Shown: piece after piece, positions 16,064-20,895 of the stretch | Numbering within the stretch: position 1 is the stretch's first letter | How the letters are laid out: each line of letters begins with the position of its first letter | Assembly: GCA_047017005.1 (NCBI GenBank) | Contig: JBKXSZ010000024.1 | Location: 1-20,895, forward strand | Direction of reading: 5' to 3' | Source of the DNA: JBKXSZ01 sp047017005 | GTDB taxonomy: Bacteria; Bacillota; Clostridia; TANB77; CAG-508 | Length of the DNA stretch: 20,895 bases | Translations under genes and position numbers: made by a program | Notes under the pieces: model-generated | The model's input: the letters and a program-made list of their open reading frames with translations, nothing else | Told to the model about the DNA's origin: nothing | Database searches by the model: none

Positions 16064-16762
16064 TTAATACAAGTTAATGATGCTATTTCTAGCAATTTCT
16101 CCCTCAAAAGGTAAATTATTCTTACATCTGTAGCGAACAGAAAGTTCTTTAGCAATTTCTTTGATGATATAGGTAGGAATACATGCATCAAAGAGAAGTT
16201 TGATGGAATTCCTTTTTTCTATTACAAAATATGTTTTGTAATAGAGTAGGCAAGAATATTGCTTTTCGAAAAGTGATAATGTTTTTATTACCTTTTTTCT
16301 GTTAGCACGAGGATGAAGATAAATTTTAGCATTCTTTTTGTTTGGATTTGCCTTTTGAATTTTAATAACCGAATGGTCACAATAGACAGACAGATAAGGA
16401 GTTTTACGTTTTCGTAAAAAATGAAGTTCCTTTAAATAGGTCGCATTAAAAGAATCTTTAATGAGGTTATTTTCTAGTTCTTCGATCCTTACCTGCCGAA
16501 GCGTTTTCTCTTTCTCAATACATTTACTACATAATAGTTTAGCTATATAAATAGCATCATCATAAGGGAGTGGCTCCGTAAAAGTAATTGTACATCCTTG
16601 ATGGGTACCCCAATGTACCTTGTAATGAAGAGATGAACAGAATTGAGTCAGAAAAATATCTACCTCACTTTCCTTGTCTGATTCTTTTGGTTTGAAATTC
16701 TGGATTGCAGTTCCTTTGATAACTATCTTCGTAAACCGCTTTTGTTCATTTGATTGTTTCAT
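16064..16762 (-). CDS. Conserved-looking hypothetical protein, unknown function
   Basis: The only gene on the minus strand: 232 residues from ATG 16762, or 235 from an in-frame GTG at 16771. Neither start has a strong ribosome-binding site; GTGAGTG lies at a usable distance from the ATG. I do not recognise the family. The protein is soluble and basic, with no signal peptide or membrane segment. It has seven or more scattered cysteines, including CSKC (79-82 region), a charged helical middle (KTLRQVRIEELENNLIKD) and alternating strand/helix segments toward the C-terminus (NAKIYLHPRANRKKVIKTL; SCLLYYKTYFVIEK). It is monocistronic, converges on thrS across a shared terminator and diverges from the coiled-coil gene. 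Codon use and AT bias match its neighbours, so recent transfer is not indicated. Confidence 0.6.
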   Translation of the reverse strand: MKQSNEQKRFTKIVIKGTAIQNFKPKESDKESEVDIFLTQFCSSLHYKVHWGTHQGCTITFTEPLPYDDAIYIAKLLCSKCIEKEKTLRQVRIEELENNLIKDSFNATYLKELHFLRKRKTPYLSVYCDHSVIKIQKANPNKKNAKIYLHPRANRKKVIKTLSLFEKQYSCLLYYKTYFVIEKRNSIKLLFDACIPTYIIKEIAKELSVRYRCKNNLPFEGEIARNSIINLY

Positions 16763-16889
16763 ATTGTTCACTCACTTTCTGTATATGCATAATCATACTA
16801 TGTATTTGGCAAAAAATCAATATATAAAAGAAAAAAATGTAGAAAAAAGTTGAAAGAAATAAAATAGGTTATTAAGTGTATAAAAAGTA

Positions 16890-16898
16890 TGGTATAAC
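16890..16898 (+). promoter_or_regulatory. Probable extended -10 promoter of the coiled-coil/deoB operon
   Basis: TGG-TATAAC (16890-16898) fits an extended -10 element with a weak -35 (TTATTA, 16869-16874). It lies 73 bases before the GTG start. A clear promoter for the divergent minus-strand gene was not found in 16763-16860. Confidence 0.4.
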
Positions 16899-16970
16899 GT
16901 GCAAAATATATTGTAGAGAAAATTGCTTTATGATATACTGATACTGATTTTTAGAAAAGGAGGCAAAGCG

Positions 16971-19370
16971 GTGCCTAAATTTACGGAGGAAGAAAAAGAT
17001 AACTTACAAGAAAAGCTAGAATATTTAGGGTTAAATCTAGAAGAAGTTCCAGAGGAATTGAAAGAATTTAGACCATTGGAATATAGAACCTCTAAAATGT
17101 ATGATGAAAAAGTGTATAAAGAATATCGATATATTACAGTAGATAGAATAGAAATTTTGTTGACTCCCAAAAATCGATTAGACTCTTTACAAGAAAAGTA
17201 TGAAAAGGCATCTCCTTTGGCAAGCTATTTAAATCCACAAAAAGAAGAGGATATTCCTAAAACTGCTGTACTTTTGCAAATGATTTCAAAAGTAAATAGA
17301 GAAGCAATTGAAAAAATAGAAGAAGAACAAAATCTGCTAAATAAAGGAATTCCATTTAAAGTAAAATACCCTGCAAACTATTTATGGCAGATTTATTATT
17401 CAGAATTTACAGACCAATATTTTATGTTAGTGCCAATGGAAGACCAGGAATATGCAAGCTTTTTCTATGTATTAAAAAAACAATTGGAATATATAAAAGA
17501 AAAACAAAAAACAAAAACAGTAAAACCAGCTAGTATTTTTGTTCCAATTTGTCATGCAGAATATTCAGGAGAGTATTTAAAACCATCTGAAATGGCGGAT
17601 ATAGAAAACTACTTATGGTTATTTACTAAAGATTGGCCACTTGTTTATGAAGTATATGATAAAGAAGAAAATTTAAGTATTCGTATTGTAGGAGATACTA
17701 TATGTTATGCGAAAATGAAAAGCATATATAACATTACGTTATCAAGTAAAGAAGAAGCAATTCATTTTTATAAACTTTTAAAAGCACTTTTCATTTTACA
17801 AACAGAATTAAAAAATGAATATTATTTTGAACCCAAAATAGACAAAAAGGGAGGATTAGAATTTTATTTAAAAAATAAAAATGTTACGTATGAAGATTTA
17901 CCAGAGTTTACAAAAATGGAATGTATGACCGTAAACGAAAGTGTAAAAAAACAAGCAGAAGAAATGACAAAACTAGAAGACCAAGTAAAAGACTTAAAAC
18001 AAAAATCATCTTCTTTAGATTCCGAATACTTGAATTTAGAAAGACAAATTGCAACTTATTTAGAATGTAAAAAGAGCTTTTTTGGAAAGCTAAAATATTT
18101 CTTTAAAAATAAAAAAGAAAAGAAAAAGACTTTTACCAAAGTATCCGAAAATACAGATTTAGAAAAAACGCCAGTAAATAATTTAAAAGAAAAATACATA
18201 GGGATAAAACATATTGATAATGGGCATTATGGCTTACCAGAAAAGGAATTTTATACGATTGAAGATTTATTAAAAGTATCAAAAGCTTTAGAGGAGAATA
18301 AAAATCATATTTCTAATTTAAGGTTAGATGTAACAGCTCTTAGAAATAAAATAGAAAGTATGAAATTAAAAGTAAGAAATGCAAGCTTATACATGGAAGA
18401 AATTGACAATCACAAAAAGAGCATATTTGAATTTTGGAAATTTGCTAATAAAGATGAAAACCTAGGCTTAACAGAAGGGAGAAACGAAGAAAACGAAAAA
18501 GACGAAGAAAAACATTTAGAAAAAGTATTTGATTTAGAAGAAGATTTCGAAGAAATCGGAAAGCAGTTAGATAAAAGACAAAGGGAAGTATTAAATACAA
18601 AAGAACAAGATGCTATCTATTTATTGACGACAGAAGTATTTCCTATTATTCAAGAGTTAGTTAAAAAAGAAGAAATGAAAGATGAGCAAATGGAAATTTG
18701 GACAAAAGAGATTTTAGAGAAAGCCAAAAAAGAAAAAGAACTATTTGCAAAAGAGGAATTTGATATATTTGGTAATATCGCTGAAGATAAAACAAAAATA
18801 AAAACAATAGCTAATAAAAAGCATAGAGAGATAAAAAAGGATGCTATTAAAATATTAGATATTACGAAACATACAACTCCAGAAGAATATAAAAAGACGT
18901 TAGAAGAAGTTATTTTAAAAATAGAAGAAGCAATGAAAAGGATAACGGTACCGATGAGTATTGATATCTATCAATTGGTAAAAAAAGAAGATGAAATTTC
19001 AAAAGGCTTGGAAGAATTTCATATTAAACCAGAAGAAGCTCTAAAAGAAGAGTGGTTAGAAGAAGAAACAACAGCGAAACTATATAAATTTCATATTCCT
19101 AAAGAACGAAATCAAATCGCTTTTGCCACCAATATTATCTATTACTATAATAACAACAATACATTACCAGTTGGGATGGATATTACAGATAAAGTATATT
19201 TGAATTTAGAACATTTAGAATGGAAGAAAGAAGACAAAAAGGATTTTAGAATAACTATTCCTGAAAAGGAATATGCAGAGTTATCAACAAGAAAGGTGAA
19301 ACATATTTGGGTTGAGGAGTATAATATAGTGAAAAAAGAACAGAAAGTAGAGGATGAGAAAAATGATTAA
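16971..19370 (+). CDS. Large coiled-coil protein of unknown function
   Basis: A 799-residue, very Lys/Glu-rich soluble protein I cannot assign. I start it at GTG 16971 because AAGGAGG (16957-16963) lies seven bases upstream; the frame is open further upstream but has no ribosome-binding site there. Regions: a globular N-terminal part (1-320) with hydrophobic strands and aromatic patches (ANYLWQIYYSEF, YFMLVPMEDQEYASFFYV, PASIFVPICHAEYSGEY); a first coiled coil (about 322-365); a basic amphipathic stretch KSFFGKLKYFFKNKK (368-382); a second coiled coil (about 440-490) ending in KKSIFEFWKFANKDE; an acidic helical region; and a strand-rich C-terminal domain (about 715-790). No ATPase, nuclease or membrane motif is seen. 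Its stop overlaps the deoB start by eight bases, so translation is probably coupled. Confidence 0.75.
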   Translation: MPKFTEEEKDNLQEKLEYLGLNLEEVPEELKEFRPLEYRTSKMYDEKVYKEYRYITVDRIEILLTPKNRLDSLQEKYEKASPLASYLNPQKEEDIPKTAVLLQMISKVNREAIEKIEEEQNLLNKGIPFKVKYPANYLWQIYYSEFTDQYFMLVPMEDQEYASFFYVLKKQLEYIKEKQKTKTVKPASIFVPICHAEYSGEYLKPSEMADIENYLWLFTKDWPLVYEVYDKEENLSIRIVGDTICYAKMKSIYNITLSSKEEAIHFYKLLKALFILQTELKNEYYFEPKIDKKGGLEFYLKNKNVTYEDLPEFTKMECMTVNESVKKQAEEMTKLEDQVKDLKQKSSSLDSEYLNLERQIATYLECKKSFFGKLKYFFKNKKEKKKTFTKVSENTDLEKTPVNNLKEKYIGIKHIDNGHYGLPEKEFYTIEDLLKVSKALEENKNHISNLRLDVTALRNKIESMKLKVRNASLYMEEIDNHKKSIFEFWKFANKDENLGLTEGRNEENEKDEEKHLEKVFDLEEDFEEIGKQLDKRQREVLNTKEQDAIYLLTTEVFPIIQELVKKEEMKDEQMEIWTKEILEKAKKEKELFAKEEFDIFGNIAEDKTKIKTIANKKHREIKKDAIKILDITKHTTPEEYKKTLEEVILKIEEAMKRITVPMSIDIYQLVKKEDEISKGLEEFHIKPEEALKEEWLEEETTAKLYKFHIPKERNQIAFATNIIYYYNNNNTLPVGMDITDKVYLNLEHLEWKKEDKKDFRITIPEKEYAELSTRKVKHIWVEEYNIVKKEQKVEDEKND

Positions 19371-20550
19371 AAGAGCAATTGTAATAGTGTTAGACAGCTT
19401 TGGTGTAGGAGAAGCACCTGATGCGAAAGAATATGGAGATGAGGGAAGTAATACACTAGAAGGTATCTATAACAATACAACTTTAAACCTACCAAATTTT
19501 AAAAAAATGGGGCTATACAATATTAATGGCCTAAATATTCCAGAAAAAGAGGAAAAAACAATAGGAATCTATGGAAAAGCAGCAGAAAAATCAGTTGGAA
19601 AGAATAGCCCTATTGGACATTGGGAAATGTCTGGATATGTTCGAGAAGATGGATTTCGTACGTATCCAAATGGATTCCCACAAGAATTAATTGAAGAATT
19701 TATTCAAAAAACAGGACTTCCTGGTATATTGTGCAATCAAAAAGGGTCTGGAACAGAACTTCTTGCTCAATATGGGGAAGAAAGTGTGAAAACAGGAAAA
19801 CCTATTATCTATACTTCAGCAGATAGTGTATTTCAAATAGCAGCACATGAAGATATTATATCAGTAGAGAAACTATATAAAATTTGTAAAATTGCAAGAG
19901 AAATATTAGATAAACCAGAATATAATGTAGGAACTGTTATTGCAAGACCTTTTATTGGAACCAATGCTAGTAGTTTTAAGAGAACCTATAATAGAAAAGA
20001 TTTTGAATCTGAAACTTTTGGAAAAACAATGTTAGATGTGATAAAAGAAGAATATAAAAGTGCAACAGTAACTGCAATTGGAAAAATAGAAGACCTATTT
20101 TCAGGAAGAAGTATTGATAAAGCGATTCATACGGAAGGAAATACAGATGGAATTAGAAAAACCATAGAAGAAATTAAAAATGGGCCAGAAGAAGGACTTC
20201 TATATGTTAATTTAGTTGATTTTGATATGCTATATGGACATCGAAATGATATAGAAGGATATGCAGGAGCATTAGAAGAATTTGATAGTAAATTGCCAGA
20301 GATTATAGACAGTATGAAAGATACCGATATGTTAGTTATAACAGCAGATCATGGATGTGACCCATCTACTCCAAGTACAGACCATTCTAGAGAGTATGTT
20401 CCATTACTTATTTGTGGCAAAGAAATAAAAGCTAATATAAACTTAGGAATACGAAATAGCTTTGCGGATTTAGCAGCAACTATATTAGATATTTTTAACT
20501 TAAACCAATTACAATATGGGGAAAGTTTTAAGAGACAAGTAATAAAATAA
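19363..20550 (+). CDS. deoB: Phosphopentomutase
   Basis: Interconverts ribose 1-phosphate and ribose 5-phosphate (and the deoxy forms), linking nucleoside salvage to the pentose phosphate pathway. It belongs to the alkaline phosphatase superfamily and binds two Mn2+. The 395 residues contain VLDSFGVGEAPD (D11), the nucleophile region KNSPIGHWE (80-88), YTSADSVFQIAAHE (150-163), VDFDMLYGHRND (D286, H293), TADHG (D329, H330) and TDHSREYVP (H341). The nucleophile position is Ser82 preceded by Asn, where the DeoB proteins I know have Asp-Thr (KDT..GHWE). I start it at ATG 19363, nine bases after AGAGG (19349-19353); ATG 19354 directly abuts that site. The start overlaps the previous stop as ATGATTAA. 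Confidence 0.95.
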   Translation: MIKRAIVIVLDSFGVGEAPDAKEYGDEGSNTLEGIYNNTTLNLPNFKKMGLYNINGLNIPEKEEKTIGIYGKAAEKSVGKNSPIGHWEMSGYVREDGFRTYPNGFPQELIEEFIQKTGLPGILCNQKGSGTELLAQYGEESVKTGKPIIYTSADSVFQIAAHEDIISVEKLYKICKIAREILDKPEYNVGTVIARPFIGTNASSFKRTYNRKDFESETFGKTMLDVIKEEYKSATVTAIGKIEDLFSGRSIDKAIHTEGNTDGIRKTIEEIKNGPEEGLLYVNLVDFDMLYGHRNDIEGYAGALEEFDSKLPEIIDSMKDTDMLVITADHGCDPSTPSTDHSREYVPLLICGKEIKANINLGIRNSFADLAATILDIFNLNQLQYGESFKRQVIK

Positions 20551-20558
20551 GAATGTAC

Positions 20559-20580
20559 GTTTTGCAACATTATGTAAAAC
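20559..20580 (+). repeat. Hairpin after deoB, weak terminator candidate
   Basis: GTTTTGCA and TGTAAAAC pair over 8 bp (one G-U pair) around a 6-base loop. No T run follows, so termination by this hairpin is doubtful. Confidence 0.3.
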
Positions 20581-20628
20581 TCAATATATTCAATTTGCTA
20601 TTATGAAAGGTTAAGAAAAAGAGGATTA

Positions 20629-20702
20629 GTACCGCCTGTCCAGAACGGTACATACAATGGTGTGAGAGGGGAGAACACATTAAGTGTTATCCTCTACTCG
20701 AT
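20629..20702 (+). mobile_element. 3' remnant of a group II intron (domains V and VI)
   Basis: A stem GTACCG/CGGTAC (20629-20634 with 20646-20651) is followed by ATACAATGGTGTGAGAGG and a second stem. In that stem GGGGA-AACAC (20668-20678) pairs with GTGTT-TCCTC (20684-20694). The element ends in CTACTCGAT. From memory, GAACGGTAC...GGTGTGAGAGG...CTACTCGAT is the hallmark of the 3' end of bacterial group II introns, closest to class C. The domain V hairpin loop is enlarged by about nine bases (CCTGTCCA region) and its lower left arm does not match. No reverse transcriptase or 5' intron end is present. It is therefore a degenerate fragment, and its 5' boundary is unclear. Confidence 0.6.
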
Positions 20703-20704
20703 TA

Positions 20705-20739
20705 TATATTAACTTTTATCACAGATAAAAGTTAATATA
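20705..20739. repeat. Perfect 16-bp hairpin just after the intron remnant
   Basis: Positions 20705-20720 and 20724-20739 are exact inverted repeats around a 3-base loop (ACA). There is no T run on the + strand. It abuts the predicted intron 3' end, so it may be part of the insertion target or a terminator of an older gene. Confidence 0.55.
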
Positions 20740-20765
20740 AGATGCCAGAAAAGATTAAAATTTTC

Positions 20766-20794
20766 TAGACAACCTTAAAAAAATATGCTAAGAT
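20766..20794 (+). promoter_or_regulatory. Sigma-A type promoter reading out of the window
   Basis: TAGACA (20766-20771), a 17-base spacer and an extended -10, TGC-TAAGAT (20786-20794). Transcription would begin near 20801 and run rightward. No coding frame starts before the window ends. Confidence 0.5.
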
Positions 20795-20800
20795 AGTAAT

Positions 20801-20895
20801 CGTAAGTTATTTACTTACCCCTTTTATGCAGATGTGGTAGTATATAGTTCACACGACTTAAAATCTAAATGGATTTATATATATAAATCCTATAT
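20801..20895 (+). other. Structured 5' leader or start of a small RNA, cut by the window end
   Basis: Directly behind the promoter lie a hairpin GTAAGT/ACTTAC (20802-20818), a TGTG/CACA pairing (around 20834-20855) and a perfect 20-base palindrome (20871-20890) rich in TA. No ribosome-binding site or start codon is seen. I do not recognise a riboswitch class. Confidence 0.35.

Noticed and set aside
16923..16970. Upstream extension of the coiled-coil gene to a TTG at 16923
   Set aside because: The AAGGAGG at 16957-16963 is placed for GTG 16971 and would lie inside the longer gene. The extra residues look like translated leader.
20559..20580. Terminator of deoB
   Set aside because: The stem is only 8 bp with a G-U pair, and no T run follows. 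It is kept only as a weak hairpin.

Overview
The window reads as a low-G+C Firmicute (Bacillota), most likely an anaerobic, spore-forming member of the Clostridia. The evidence is strong AT bias, A/G-rich Shine-Dalgarno sites, sigma-A type promoters, a T-box riboswitch, a spoIIP gene and the gene order recJ - rel - metallo-hydrolase - hisS. TAA, TAG and TGA all end genes, so the standard bacterial code applies. Species cannot be named from the sequence. All genes but one lie on the + strand.

Layout. (1) 1-7340: a housekeeping block. recJ (ssDNA exonuclease) and rel (bifunctional (p)ppGpp synthetase/hydrolase) are followed by a strong terminator. A second unit carries a glyoxalase II-like hydrolase and a transglutaminase-like gene cut in two by an in-frame TAG, and hisS follows. 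The genes often found inside this block in relatives (apt, dtd, hemZ) are absent. (2) 7340-9290: a damaged zone. A decayed gene with at least four lesions has its own terminator and is followed by spoIIP. The membrane-anchor codons of spoIIP lie in a different frame from its catalytic domain. (3) 9290-13080: pgi, then a highly structured intergenic element, then a two-gene membrane cassette (UbiA-family prenyltransferase plus a polytopic membrane protein that looks like a GT-C glycosyltransferase). (4) 13080-16035: a consensus promoter and a threonine T-box leader drive a frameshifted DUF84 (YjjX-like) NTPase gene and thrS, closed by a bidirectional terminator. (5) 16060-20550: an unrecognised gene on the minus strand, divergent from an 800-residue coiled-coil protein of unknown function that overlaps deoB by 8 bases. 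(6) 20550-20895: non-coding. It contains what looks like the 3' end (domains V-VI) of a group II intron, a perfect 16-bp hairpin, and a promoter reading out of the window into a structured leader.

The core genes (recJ, rel, hisS, pgi, thrS, deoB) are intact with all expected motifs. The most interesting material is the accessory part: four interrupted loci within 9 kb, the structured pgi-ubiA spacer, the Thr T-box placed ahead of a nucleotide house-cleaning gene, the intron remnant, and three unrecognised protein families. I found no CRISPR array, tRNA, rRNA, phage module or complete transposon.
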